From NCBI GenBank assembly GCA_031382215.1, contig JANMYQ010000145.1, forward strand, positions 1-64,000: 64,000 nt of DNA, given 5' to 3'. Positions within the stretch are counted from its first letter, which is position 1; the number at the start of each line of letters is the position of its first letter. Below, piece by piece: positions 50,394 through 61,197 of this stretch. The notes beneath the pieces were generated by a model. It searched no databases. It saw only the letters and a program-made list of their open reading frames with translations, and was not told the origin of the DNA. Source of the DNA: LGRD01 sp031382215 (GTDB taxonomy: Bacteria > Pseudomonadota > Gammaproteobacteria > Burkholderiales > Burkholderiaceae_C). Made by a program: the position numbers and the translations under genes.

Positions 50394-52634
50394 TCAGGCC
50401 AAGATCTCGCCGCGCGCATTCATGCGCTCGCGGCGGCGGAAACTGCGCACGGCTACCACCACCAGCGCCAGCAACGCCAGGCCGAGCAAGCCAACAGGCC
50501 ACCACACCGGCTGGTTCCATTCGTTCAGGCGCTTGACGCGTTCAGCGGTGTCGATGCGCAGGTAGCGGCCCTGGTCACGCACCAGCACCGCCGGCTTGTG
50601 GTTGTGCACCCAGGTCTGGGCGGCCGAAGAGGAATACGGAAAGTAGCCGAAGCTCCAGGGCGCATCGTCCTGCACAATCTTGACCATCTTGTCGATCACA
50701 GCCTGCTTCTGCGGTCCGTCGTCGAGCAGTTTCATCTGCGAGAACAGGCGGTCGAACTTCGGGTTCTCGTAGTTCGAGGTGTTCTCGCCGTCCGAGCGGG
50801 TCTTGCCATTCGGCCCGTAAAGCAGGAACAAAAAGTTCTCGGCGTCCGGGTAGTCGGCCAGCCAGCCCAGCCAGTAGACCTGGTGCTTGCCCTTGCGCAC
50901 CTTGTCCTGGAACTGGTTGTTGTCGGTGGCGCGCACCTCGAGCTGGATGTCGATCTTGGCGAACTGGCGAACCACCCAATCGATGTCGGGCTTGCGCTCC
51001 GGCGTGGGCACCGCGTAGTAGTCGTAGTTGATCACCAGCGGCCGGCCCGACTGCGCGTCGCGCCCGTTCGGGTAGCCGGCCTCGACCATCAGGCGCTTGG
51101 CATCGTCGATCGATCGGCGCACTGTTTTTCCGTCGACCATCTTGTGCGTCACCGGGTTCACGCCTTCGAGGGTGCCGTGACGCGAGCCCACGATGCCGGC
51201 GGGCAAGGGGCCCATCGCCGTCTCGCCGCCCTTCTTCGGGAAGATCTTCGAGTATTCCTCCCAGTCGATCGCAATCGAGATCGCCTGGCGCAGCTTGCGG
51301 TTGCGCGCCTGCTGCGCCGGCGTGTCGCCCAGGCCGATGGTGGGGTCGAGCATGTTGAAGCCGATCAACCAACTCGTCACGTCGGCGAACTTGGGCAGCC
51401 GGAAGCCCTTCTGTTCGTACTCGCGCTTCACGTCTTCCGAGTCCTGCATCGCCACCAGGTAGTCCAGCCCGGTGTCGGTGCGCTCGAACACCTCGATGTC
51501 GTAGAAGCCCTGGCGGAACTTGCCGCGCTGCGGCACCGCCTCACGTTCGATGGTGGAGACGAAGCTGTCGATGAACGGCGTGCGCTTGCCGCAGTCGTCG
51601 AGCAGCCCGGCCTCCTTGTCGCCGGGCGCGCCCTCGCAGGGGTAGGGCTCGCCACGGTAGTTCGGGTTGCGCTTCATCACATGGCGCCGGTCCTTGATGA
51701 ACTCGGTCATCATGTACGGGCCGGTGCCCACCGGCCAGGTGTCCAGCGTGAGGCCCACGGCGGCAAAGCCGGGCTGGGCGTAGAAGGCATCGGCCTCCCA
51801 GGGGACCGGAGCGAAGAACGTCATCGACATCCAGTAGCTCCACTGCGGATACTTGCCCTTGATGCGAAGGCGGAACAGGTGCTTCTCGGGCGCACTCGCG
51901 CCCGCCAGCGGCCAGCGCCGGAAGTCGAGGAAGGGCTTGTCCAGACTGGCCTTGTCCAACCCGGCGCGCAGCTGGGCGTCCTCAAGCTTGATGAGCGCGC
52001 CGTACTCTTTCAGTCCGAGCACGTACTCGGAGAAGATGCCGTAGATCGGCGTGGTGATGCGCGTGGTGGCGTGGCGCTTGAGGGCGTAGACGAAGTCTTC
52101 GGCGGTCAGTTCGCGCGTGCCGGTGGCTTCGAAGTCGAGCGGTGTGCGGCGATTGCCCAGATCGCCCGGCTTCATGGCGTGGTAGCGGTACTTGCCCTGA
52201 TCGTCCACGGCAAACGCCGGGTGCGGCTGGAACAGGATGCCGGGCTTGATGCGGATGTCGTAGACGCTCTCCACCACCAGTTCGCCCGGCGCGTCGGCGG
52301 GCAACACGTTGCCGGCCTTGTCGAGGTAGATCGGCTTGACGACCTCTTGCGCGGTCTTGGGCACCAGCTCGAACGGCCGCTTCAGATAGTGGTAACCGTA
52401 GAGCGGCTCGTAGATCTGGTAGGTGTACGGGGTGTCGTTGCTCCAGTACGAGGCGGTCGGGTCCAGGTGGCGGGGCGAGTTCTCGATCACGGCGCTGAAC
52501 GAGGTGTTCGACGCGGCGGCGTCGCTGGGCAGCGGGTTGTTGTTGCAGCCGGCCAGCAGGGCGGCGATCAAGCCGACGACCCCCACGAGGGCCCCCCTGA
52601 GTCCCCTGCCCCGTCCCTTGGCCTGACCGTACAT
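50394..52634 (-). CDS. Peptide-type substrate-binding lipoprotein with C-terminal membrane segment
   Basis: Family 5 extracellular solute-binding protein, 746 residues, likely binding oligopeptides. It begins with a lipoprotein signal (LLAGC, lipidation Cys30). Typical elements: NSPRHLDPTASY, LTAEDFVYALKRH, VGTGPYMMTEFIKDRRHVMKRNPNY, RKLRQAISIAIDWEEY and EAGYPNGRDAQSG. Unusually the last 36 residues are a membrane helix plus basic tail (PVGLLGLALLALVVVAVRSF then RRRER), so the protein could be held at both ends. It is first in the operon and sets substrate choice. Confidence 0.92.
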   Translation of the reverse strand: MYGQAKGRGRGLRGALVGVVGLIAALLAGCNNNPLPSDAAASNTSFSAVIENSPRHLDPTASYWSNDTPYTYQIYEPLYGYHYLKRPFELVPKTAQEVVKPIYLDKAGNVLPADAPGELVVESVYDIRIKPGILFQPHPAFAVDDQGKYRYHAMKPGDLGNRRTPLDFEATGTRELTAEDFVYALKRHATTRITTPIYGIFSEYVLGLKEYGALIKLEDAQLRAGLDKASLDKPFLDFRRWPLAGASAPEKHLFRLRIKGKYPQWSYWMSMTFFAPVPWEADAFYAQPGFAAVGLTLDTWPVGTGPYMMTEFIKDRRHVMKRNPNYRGEPYPCEGAPGDKEAGLLDDCGKRTPFIDSFVSTIEREAVPQRGKFRQGFYDIEVFERTDTGLDYLVAMQDSEDVKREYEQKGFRLPKFADVTSWLIGFNMLDPTIGLGDTPAQQARNRKLRQAISIAIDWEEYSKIFPKKGGETAMGPLPAGIVGSRHGTLEGVNPVTHKMVDGKTVRRSIDDAKRLMVEAGYPNGRDAQSGRPLVINYDYYAVPTPERKPDIDWVVRQFAKIDIQLEVRATDNNQFQDKVRKGKHQVYWLGWLADYPDAENFLFLLYGPNGKTRSDGENTSNYENPKFDRLFSQMKLLDDGPQKQAVIDKMVKIVQDDAPWSFGYFPYSSSAAQTWVHNHKPAVLVRDQGRYLRIDTAERVKRLNEWNQPVWWPVGLLGLALLALVVVAVRSFRRRERMNARGEILA

Positions 52635-52795
52635 GCGGCAACATCCCTTTGAACACCGGCCCGCCGCAGGCAGCGCAGCAAGGCAGAAAAGCAACCTGCC
52701 TCCGGCAAACATCCGGCTTTTGGCCGAACTCGCCCCGAGGCAGGCCCGGATCATAAGGCCCGCCGCAGACCGCGCCGGGCCAGGGTTTTACCTTT

Positions 52796-54430
<1,635 letters not shown>

Positions 54431-54449
54431 GGTCGTCTCCTCTTGTTGT

Positions 54450-54974
54450 TCAGGCGGCGTCGATCGGCCGGCCGGCCAGCAGAGCCGCGTGCTCGCGGTC
54501 GAGCATGGCCATCACCACCAGCGCATCGTAGCCGTCGTCGGTCTTCACGCTCTCGCGCAGCCGGCCTTCTTCGATGAAGCCTTCGCTGCGGTAAAGCGCC
54601 TGAGCCCGCGTGTTCAGGCCCTTCACGTCGAGCCAGAAGCGGTGCGCGTGCAGGTCTCGAAACGCCATCTGCGCGAGCACCCGGATGCAGGCGCGGCCAA
54701 CGCCTTGCCCATGGCGGGCCGGCGACAGCACGATGCGCTTGAGCTCGATCGAACGATGCGGGTTGCGGCAACCCTGCAGGATCACGAAACCGGCCGACGG
54801 ATAGCCCGCACCGGCCTCGACGATGAAGTGGCGAAAGTCCGGGAAGCGGATCGCGCCTTCATGCTGGGTGCGGTCCCAGGGTGTGATGAAGGGGCGGTTG
54901 GCGGGGTCCTGCTCGACCGAGATGACGAAGTCGAGGTCCGACAGCATCGTCGGCCGAAGCCGAATGCCGTTCAC
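54450..54974 (-). CDS. GNAT-family N-acetyltransferase
   Basis: A 174-residue acetyltransferase: IRLRPTMLSDLDFVI at the start, then IELKRIVLSPARHGQGVGRACIRVLAQMAF, where RHGQGVGR is the acetyl-CoA pyrophosphate loop, and HRFWLDVKGLNTRAQALYRSEGF, the C-terminal motif of RimJ/RimL-like enzymes. The substrate is unknown. The ATG overlaps the parE stop by 4 bases; the acyl-CoA synthetase follows after 19 bases, so the three may be co-transcribed. Confidence 0.92.
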   Translation of the reverse strand: MNGIRLRPTMLSDLDFVISVEQDPANRPFITPWDRTQHEGAIRFPDFRHFIVEAGAGYPSAGFVILQGCRNPHRSIELKRIVLSPARHGQGVGRACIRVLAQMAFRDLHAHRFWLDVKGLNTRAQALYRSEGFIEEGRLRESVKTDDGYDALVVMAMLDREHAALLAGRPIDAA

Positions 54975-56947
54975 ACATCCACCTCGACCTCGTCGCCGTG
55001 CAGCTCCATCAGGTCGCGCCGCGCTTGTGCCTCACCCTTGCCCATCAGCTTGGTGAGCGACTCGACGGTGGCCGCAAAGCCGAACGCACCGAACTCGACC
55101 GGCAGCAGACGCCGCGTGTCCGGGTTCAGGGTGGTGTCCCACAACTGCTCGGCGTTCATCTCCCCCAGGCCCTTGAAGCGGCTGATGCTCCAGCTGTTGT
55201 CGCGCGCGCCTTCCTTGCGCAGCTTGTCGAGCGTGGCAGTCAACTCGCCTTCATCCAGCGCGTAGATCTTGGCGGCCGGCTTCTTGCCGCGCGCCAGTGC
55301 GTCGATGCGAAACAACGGCGGCTTGGCGATGTACACGTGGCCGCGCTCGACCAGCTTCGGGAAGTGGCGGAAGAACAAGGTCAGCAGCAGCACCTGGATG
55401 TGCGAACCGTCGACGTCGGCGTCGCTCAGGATGCAGACCTTGCCGTAACGCAGGCCCGTGAAATCAGGTTCGTCGTTCGGGCCGTGCGGGTCCACGCCCA
55501 CCGCCACCGCGATGTCGTGGATCTCGTTGTTCGCGAACAGTCGATCACGCTCGACTTCCCACGAATTGAGCACCTTGCCGCGCAGCGGCAGGATCGCTTG
55601 CGTCTCCTTGTTGCGGCCCATCTTGGCGCTGCCGCCGGCCGAGTCGCCCTCAACCAGAAACAGCTCGTTCAGGTTCAGGTCGCGGCTTTCGCAGTCGGTC
55701 AGCTTGCCCGGCAGCACGGCCACGCCGGAGCCCTTGCGCTTCTCCACCTTTTGCGATGCCCGCTGGCGCGTCTGCGCCTGGCGGATCACCAGTTCGGCGA
55801 GCTTCTTGCCGTAGTCCACGTGCTGGCTCAACCACAACTCCAGCGACGGTTTGACGTAAATCGACACCAGCCGCAGCGCGTCGCGGCTGTTCAGGCGTTC
55901 CTTGATCTGGCCCTGGAACTGCGGGTCCAGCACCTTGGCGCTCAGCACGAAGCTGGCACGCGAAAACACGTCTTCGGGCATCAGCTTCACGCCTTTGGGC
56001 AGCAGGCTGTGCAGGTCGATGAAACCCTTGATCGCGCCGAACATGCCGTCCTTCAGGCCCGACTCGTGCGTGCCACCGGCCACGGTGGGGATCAGGTTGA
56101 CGTAGCTCTCGCGCATCGGCGCACCGTCTTCGGTGAAGGCCACGCACCAAGCGGCGCCTTCACCGTCGGCGAAGTTCTCGGTCTCGCCGCCATCGGCATA
56201 GTGTTCGCCTTCGAACAGCGGGATCACCGGGTCGGCCGTCAAGGTCTGCATCAGATAGTCGCGCAGGCCGCCTTTGTAGAGCCAGCTTTGTTTCTCCTCG
56301 GTCTTCTCTACCGTCAGCGTCACCGTCACACCCGGCATCAGCACGGCCTTGCTGCGCAGCAGGTGGATCAGGTCGGCCTTGGGCAGGTCGGCCGCTTCGA
56401 AGTATTTGGCATCGGGCCACACGCGCACCAGCGTGCCGGTCTTCTTGTCGCCGGCTGCAGCCTTGCGTGACTTGAGCGGCTCGATCACGTCGCCGCCGGC
56501 AAACACCAAGGTCGACACCTGGCCCTCGCGCCACACCGTCACTTCGAGCCGCTTGGCCAACGCATTCGTCACGCTGACGCCCACACCGTGCAAGCCGCCC
56601 GAAAAGCTGTACGCACCGCCCGAGCCCTTGTCGAACTTGCCCCCGGCGTGCAGCCGGGTGAACACGATCTCGACAACGCTGACCTGCTCTTCGGGGTGCA
56701 GGCCGAACGGAATGCCGCGGCCGTCGTCTTCGACGCTGATGGAATGGTCGGCGTGCAGGGTCACGTCGATGCGCTTGCCGTGCCCCGCCAGCGACTCGTC
56801 GGCCGCGTTGTCGATGACCTCCTGAATGACATGCAGCGGGTTGTCGGTGCGCGTGTACATGCCGGGCCGCTGCTTCACGGGCTCCAGCCCCTTGAGCACA
56901 CGAATCGACGCTTCGCCGTAAGAAGAATTTGCGGGTTTGGTGGCCAT
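54971..56947 (-). CDS. parE: DNA topoisomerase IV subunit B
   Basis: ATPase subunit of topoisomerase IV, which decatenates sister chromosomes; parC is not in the window. The 658 residues carry the GHKL ATPase (VIDNAADESLAGHGKRI, DDGRGIPFGLHPEE, GGLHGVGVSVTNALA), the transducer region with the GTLVRVWPD segment, and the TOPRIM domain with LVEGDSAGGSAKMGRN and LSDADVDGSHI. It ends in FKGLGEMNAEQLWDTT and a normal tail. ATG at 56947 fits the family N terminus (GEASIRVLKGLEPVKQRPGM). The 3' end overlaps the GNAT gene. Confidence 0.96.
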   Translation of the reverse strand: MATKPANSSYGEASIRVLKGLEPVKQRPGMYTRTDNPLHVIQEVIDNAADESLAGHGKRIDVTLHADHSISVEDDGRGIPFGLHPEEQVSVVEIVFTRLHAGGKFDKGSGGAYSFSGGLHGVGVSVTNALAKRLEVTVWREGQVSTLVFAGGDVIEPLKSRKAAAGDKKTGTLVRVWPDAKYFEAADLPKADLIHLLRSKAVLMPGVTVTLTVEKTEEKQSWLYKGGLRDYLMQTLTADPVIPLFEGEHYADGGETENFADGEGAAWCVAFTEDGAPMRESYVNLIPTVAGGTHESGLKDGMFGAIKGFIDLHSLLPKGVKLMPEDVFSRASFVLSAKVLDPQFQGQIKERLNSRDALRLVSIYVKPSLELWLSQHVDYGKKLAELVIRQAQTRQRASQKVEKRKGSGVAVLPGKLTDCESRDLNLNELFLVEGDSAGGSAKMGRNKETQAILPLRGKVLNSWEVERDRLFANNEIHDIAVAVGVDPHGPNDEPDFTGLRYGKVCILSDADVDGSHIQVLLLTLFFRHFPKLVERGHVYIAKPPLFRIDALARGKKPAAKIYALDEGELTATLDKLRKEGARDNSWSISRFKGLGEMNAEQLWDTTLNPDTRRLLPVEFGAFGFAATVESLTKLMGKGEAQARRDLMELHGDEVEVDV

Positions 56948-57047
56948 GGCGGCGGATTGTAGGGATGGCCCTGCAGCGGACGATTCATTGCCCGGCCGTG
57001 TCACCACGGCGGCAGCGGCGGCGGGTCGAATCCGCTAGAGTCTCGCG

Positions 57048-58286
57048 ATGAATCCGAGCCCTCCCGCGACCTCCCCTGCGCCAGCCCGAGCCCCGTTGTC
57101 GATGACGCAGGTGCTGATCTGCGGCGCCGCCATCGTGACCGTGTCGATGGGCATCCGCCACGGCTTCGGCCTGTGGCTGCAACCGATCACGATGGACCGC
57201 GGCTGGACGCGCGAGACCTTCGCGTTCGCGATGGCGATCCAGAACCTCGCCTGGGGTCTGGCCGGTCCGTTTGCCGGTGCGCTGGCCGACCGATTCGGCG
57301 CGCTGCGCGTCCTGTGCGTCGGCGGCCTGCTCTACTCCGCCGGGCTGGTGCTGATGGGGCTGGCGACCTCGGGCCTGGCCTTCACCGGCAGCGCCGGCGT
57401 GGTTTTGGGGTTGGCGCAGTCGGGTACGACCTACGCCATCGTCTACGGCGTGATCGGCCGAAACGTGGCGGCTGACAAGCGCAGCTGGGCCATGGGCATC
57501 ACCGCCGCGGCCGGCTCGTTCGGCCAGTTCCTGATGGTGCCGGTGGAAAACTGGCTGATCGGCGGCCTGGGCTGGCAGAACGCGCTGTTCGTGCTGGGCT
57601 GCCTGTCACTGCTGAACCTGCCGCTGGCGTTCGGACTGCGCGAGCCCGTCGCCACTGCGCCCAAGGGCCCGCAGCAAAGTGTCGGCGCCGCAGTGCGCGA
57701 GGCGTTCGGCTACCCGAGCTTCCAGCTGCTGACGGCGGGTTATTTCGTGTGCGGTTTCCAGGTCGTGTTCATCGGCGTGCACATGCCCAGCTACCTGAAG
57801 GACAACGGCTTGACGCCCGACGTGGCGACCACCGCGCTGGCGCTGATCGGCCTGTTCAACGTGTTCGGCACCTACACCGCCGGCATGCTGGGCGCGCGGC
57901 TGCCCAAGCGGTACATCCTGTCGGGCATCTACGCGCTGCGCTCGGTCGCGATCGTCACATTCCTGTCGGTGCCGCTGACGCCTTGGAGCGTGTACATCTT
58001 CTCGTCGGCCATGGGGCTGCTGTGGCTGTCCACCATCCCACCGACGAATGCGGTGGTGGCCGAGATCTTCGGCGTGAAGTACCTGTCGATGCTGAGCGGC
58101 TTCGTGTTCCTGAGCCACCAGGTCGGCAGCTTCCTCGGCGTGTGGCTGGGCGGCAAGCTGTACGACACGACTGGCAGCTACGACGTGGTGTGGTGGATCG
58201 CGGTCGCGCTCGGCGTGTTCGCGGCGATCGTGAACCTGCCGATCCGCGAGCAGGCCATCAAGCGGCCGGTGCCGGTGTTGACATGA
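57048..58286 (+). CDS. MFS transporter
   Basis: A 412-residue twelve-helix transporter of the monocarboxylate/oxalate-formate-like group. Seen: SMGIRHGFGLWLQPITMDRGWTRETFAFAM at the start, the loop motif ALADRFGALRVL, then GQFLMVPVENWLI and GFQVVFIGVHMPSYLKDNGLTPD in the second half. The substrate cannot be deduced. It is divergent from parE (100 bases between starts), and its TGA overlaps the ATG of a tiny membrane protein gene (ATGA). Confidence 0.9.
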   Translation: MNPSPPATSPAPARAPLSMTQVLICGAAIVTVSMGIRHGFGLWLQPITMDRGWTRETFAFAMAIQNLAWGLAGPFAGALADRFGALRVLCVGGLLYSAGLVLMGLATSGLAFTGSAGVVLGLAQSGTTYAIVYGVIGRNVAADKRSWAMGITAAAGSFGQFLMVPVENWLIGGLGWQNALFVLGCLSLLNLPLAFGLREPVATAPKGPQQSVGAAVREAFGYPSFQLLTAGYFVCGFQVVFIGVHMPSYLKDNGLTPDVATTALALIGLFNVFGTYTAGMLGARLPKRYILSGIYALRSVAIVTFLSVPLTPWSVYIFSSAMGLLWLSTIPPTNAVVAEIFGVKYLSMLSGFVFLSHQVGSFLGVWLGGKLYDTTGSYDVVWWIAVALGVFAAIVNLPIREQAIKRPVPVLT

Positions 58287-58405
58287 AGGCCCGCCGCGCC
58301 GTCGCGTGGGTCGCCGGGGCTGCGGTGCTGCTGGCCGTCTTCACCGCCTATTTGCGGCCCGATGTGGCCGTGACCTTGGCGAACCAGTTATGGAACTGCT
58401 TCTGA
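58283..58405 (+). CDS. 40-residue single-pass membrane peptide
   Basis: A very small reading frame whose ATG overlaps the MFS stop and whose stop lies one base before the methyltransferase ATG. The peptide has basic residues (KARR), a single hydrophobic helix (about 7-23), then a short polar tail ending in LWNCF. The tight packing on both sides and the sensible topology make a real gene plausible, but no family is recognised. It may be a partner of the MFS protein or simply a coupling peptide. Confidence 0.6.
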   Translation: MKARRAVAWVAGAAVLLAVFTAYLRPDVAVTLANQLWNCF

Positions 58406-58406
58406 G

Positions 58407-58955
58407 ATGAGCGCGGCGCACACCGGCCTCGCGCCATCGACGTGGGTGCAACGCTGGTCGCACCTGGTGCCTGCGGGCGCGAGCGTGCTCGACGTGGCTT
58501 GCGGCTCGGGCCGCCACGTGCACTGGTTCCATCAGCGTGGCTGCCGCGTGACCTGCGTGGACCGTGACGAGGCAGCGCTGCAGCCGCTGCGCGCCATCGC
58601 CGAGGTACTCGTCGCCGACATCGAAGCCGGCCCATGGCCCCTGCCTAGCCGTCGCTTCGACGCGGTGATCGTCACCAACTACCTGTGGCGCGAGCTGTTG
58701 CCGACCCTCGTGGCCAGCGTGGCTGACGGCGGCATGCTGATCTACGAGACCTTTGCGGTCGGCAACCAATCCGTGGGAAAACCATCGAACCCGCAGTTCT
58801 TGCTGCGGCCTGGCGAACTGCTCGCTGCCACAGCCGGTCTGCGCGTGGTGGCTTTCGAAGACGGCTTCGCCGTTGAACCCGAGCGCTTCATTCAGCGCAT
58901 TGCGGCGGTGCGTGAAGCGGCCGCGCCGACCAGCCCCGCGCGGCACCGGCTGTAG
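58407..58955 (+). CDS. Class I SAM-dependent methyltransferase
   Basis: A 182-residue methyltransferase: VLDVACGSGRHVHWFHQRG is the SAM-binding motif I, CVDRDEAALQPL is motif II, VLVADIEAGPWPLPSRRFDAVIVTNYL the next, and GGMLIYETFAVGN a later motif. It resembles small tellurite-resistance/TehB-like or UbiE-like enzymes. The methyl acceptor is unknown. It starts one base after the 40-residue peptide gene and ends 54 bases before dapA. Confidence 0.9.
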   Translation: MSAAHTGLAPSTWVQRWSHLVPAGASVLDVACGSGRHVHWFHQRGCRVTCVDRDEAALQPLRAIAEVLVADIEAGPWPLPSRRFDAVIVTNYLWRELLPTLVASVADGGMLIYETFAVGNQSVGKPSNPQFLLRPGELLAATAGLRVVAFEDGFAVEPERFIQRIAAVREAAAPTSPARHRL

Positions 58956-59009
58956 CCCGAAGAGCGCGGCGCGCGGGCGGGTAAAATCCGTCGATTCAGA
59001 GGAAATCGA

Positions 59010-59891
59010 ATGAAACCCATCGTTGGCAGCATCGTGGCGCTGATCACGCCGATGCTTGAAGACGGCAGCGTGGACTACCCCGGGCTGCGCCGCCTGATCG
59101 ACTGGCACGTGGCCCAGGGCACCGACTGCATCGGCGTGGTCGGCACCACCGGCGAATCGCCCACCGTCACGGTCGAAGAACACTGCGAGATCATCCGCGT
59201 CTGCGTGGGCCACGCCAAGGGCCGGGTCGCGGTGATGGCCGGCACCGGCGGCAACTCCACCGCCGAGGCCATCGAGCTGTCGCGCTACGCGCTTAAGGTG
59301 GGTGCCGATTGCAGCTTGTCGGTCGTGCCCTACTACAACAAGCCGTCGCAGGAAGGCATCTACCAGCACTTCAAGGCCATCGCCGAGGCGGTCGACATCC
59401 CGATGGTGCTTTACAACGTGCCGGGCCGCACTGTTGCAGACATGCAGCCCGAGACCACCTTGCGTCTCGCGCAGTTGCCCGGCATCGTCGGCATCAAGGA
59501 AGCCAGCGGCGACATCGAACGCGCCTGCTGGCTGATCAAGCAGGCGCCGGCCGGCTTCTCGATCTATTCGGGTGACGATGGCACCGCCGTGGCGCTGATG
59601 CTGCTGGGCGGCCACGGCAACGTGAGCGTGACCGCCAACGTGGCCCCGCGCGCGATGCACGAGCTCTGCATGGCCGCCATCGCCGGCAACGCCAAGGAAG
59701 CCGCGGCGATGCACCTGAAGCTGCTGCCGCTGCACAAGAGTCTGTTCGTTGAGTCCAGCCCTGCGCCTACCAAGTGGGCGATGGCACGGCTGGGCCTGTG
59801 CGGCGCGAAACTGCGCCTGCCCATCACGCCGCTGACGCCCGCTGGCCAGGCCGTGGTCGAGCAGGCGCTGGCGCAGGCCGGCCTGTTGTAA
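59010..59891 (+). CDS. dapA: 4-hydroxy-tetrahydrodipicolinate synthase
   Basis: First committed step of lysine and diaminopimelate synthesis. The 293 residues are typical: VGTTGESPTVTVEEH (the active-site Thr pair), YYNKPSQEGIYQHF (Tyr), YNVPGRTVADM and the Schiff-base Lys in GIKEASGD. An AGAGGAAA site is 6 bases before the ATG, and a TAAAAT box (58982-58987) may be the -10. A perfect 9-bp hairpin lies directly after the stop, then bamC, the standard order in proteobacteria. Confidence 0.97.
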   Translation: MKPIVGSIVALITPMLEDGSVDYPGLRRLIDWHVAQGTDCIGVVGTTGESPTVTVEEHCEIIRVCVGHAKGRVAVMAGTGGNSTAEAIELSRYALKVGADCSLSVVPYYNKPSQEGIYQHFKAIAEAVDIPMVLYNVPGRTVADMQPETTLRLAQLPGIVGIKEASGDIERACWLIKQAPAGFSIYSGDDGTAVALMLLGGHGNVSVTANVAPRAMHELCMAAIAGNAKEAAAMHLKLLPLHKSLFVESSPAPTKWAMARLGLCGAKLRLPITPLTPAGQAVVEQALAQAGLL

Positions 59892-59915
59892 GGGTCTCTG
59901 CCCGCCCAGAGACCC
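59892..59915 (+). terminator. Strong hairpin between dapA and bamC
   Basis: GGGTCTCTG (59892-59900), loop CCCGCC, CAGAGACCC (59907-59915) pairs perfectly. It begins one base after the dapA stop. No T-run follows, so it may trim or protect the dapA message rather than end all transcription into bamC. Confidence 0.6.
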
Positions 59916-60005
59916 CGGCCGCATGGCCTCTTTGCCGATCGTTCTTGAACCATGGGCCAGGCCGCGCGATCTATCGCCGGCGCCCCGCCCTTTGGAGATG
60001 CACCC

Positions 60006-61160
60006 GTGACCCGTTCCGCTTCTGCTTCTGCTTCCGCCCGCTTGTCGCCCATCGCCGTTGTGACGCTGGCCATCGCGCTGCCCGTTCTGCTGTGTGCCTG
60101 CTCCACCATCGAGAATATCGCCACCGGTGAAAAGGTCGACTACCGTTCCTCGGGCACCAAGACGCCCGTGCTCGACGTGCCGCCCGACCTGACGCAACTC
60201 GCACGCGACTCGCGCTACCAGACCCAGGGCGGCGTTGTCAGCGCGGCCACGTTCCAGGCCGGCGCACCCGCGGCCGCGTCCACGCCGGTGGTGGCCACCG
60301 TCGCCGTCAAGGCCATCGGCGACGTGCGCATCGAGCGCCAGGGCAACCAGCGCTGGCTCAGCACGCCGCTCACGCCCGAGCAGTTGTGGCCACAGTTGCA
60401 GGCCTTCTGGAAAGAGAACGGCTTCACCCTGATGGTCGATCAAGCCGCCTCCGGCGTAATGGAAACCGACTGGGCCGAGAACCGCGCCAAGCTGCCGCAG
60501 GACTTCATCCGCAGCACGGTCGGGCGCATTTTCGACGGCCTGTACTCCACCGGCGAGCGCGACCGCTTCCGCACCCGCGTCGAACGCGCCGCGAACGGCA
60601 CCGAGATTTACATCAGCCACCGCGGCATGATCGAGGTATACCGCGGCCTGCAGAAAGACCAGACCGGTTGGGAAGCACGCCCCACCGATGTGCAGCTCGA
60701 AGCCGAGTTCCTGTCGCGCCTGCTGCAAAAACTCGGTGTCAAGGAAGAGCAGGCCAAGGCCGTGGTGGCCGATGCGTCGGCACCACCTGCGCGAGCCCGT
60801 GTGCTGGACGGGCAGCCGGCGGCGGCGCTGCAGATCGACGACAGCTTCGAACGCGCGTGGCGGCGCGTCGGCCTGGCGCTGGACCGCAGCGGCTTCACGG
60901 TCGAAGACCGCGACCGCGGCCAGGGCCTCTACTTCGTACGCTACATCGACCCGGCGCTGGCCGGCAAGGAAGCGCCCGGCTTCTTCGCCAAGCTGTTCGG
61001 CGGTGACAAGAACGAAAACATCGGCCCCGAGCGCTACCGTGTGGCCGTCAAGAGCGAGGGCGCCAACAGCACCATCTCCGTGCTCGATTCGAAAGGTGCG
61101 CCCGAGAGCGGCGCCGCCGGCAAGCGCATCGTCGCGCTGTTGGTCGAAGAATTGAAGTGA
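60006..61160 (+). CDS. bamC: Outer-membrane assembly lipoprotein BamC (NlpB)
   Basis: Component of the BAM complex that inserts beta-barrel proteins. The 384 residues start with a lipoprotein signal: a basic and Ser/Ala repeat stretch (SASASASA), hydrophobic core, and LLCAC with lipidation Cys32. The unstructured N-terminal part has KVDYRSSGTKTPVLDVPPDLT, the conserved BamC segment that binds BamD, then two helix-grip domains (LTPEQLWPQLQAFWKENGF and IDDSFERAWRRVGLALDRSGF with DRGQGLYFVRYI). GTG at 60006 is the start: GGAG lies 9 bases before it; an ATG at 59952 has no suitable site and lies before the signal peptide. Confidence 0.92.
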   Translation: MTRSASASASARLSPIAVVTLAIALPVLLCACSTIENIATGEKVDYRSSGTKTPVLDVPPDLTQLARDSRYQTQGGVVSAATFQAGAPAAASTPVVATVAVKAIGDVRIERQGNQRWLSTPLTPEQLWPQLQAFWKENGFTLMVDQAASGVMETDWAENRAKLPQDFIRSTVGRIFDGLYSTGERDRFRTRVERAANGTEIYISHRGMIEVYRGLQKDQTGWEARPTDVQLEAEFLSRLLQKLGVKEEQAKAVVADASAPPARARVLDGQPAAALQIDDSFERAWRRVGLALDRSGFTVEDRDRGQGLYFVRYIDPALAGKEAPGFFAKLFGGDKNENIGPERYRVAVKSEGANSTISVLDSKGAPESGAAGKRIVALLVEELK

Positions 61161-61197
61161 TGCAGGATCCGCGGCGGGTTCGACAAGCCCACCGCTG

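Noticed and set aside
50598..52652. A 684-codon plus-strand frame over the substrate-binding protein gene
   Set aside because: Antisense shadow; no recognisable domain.
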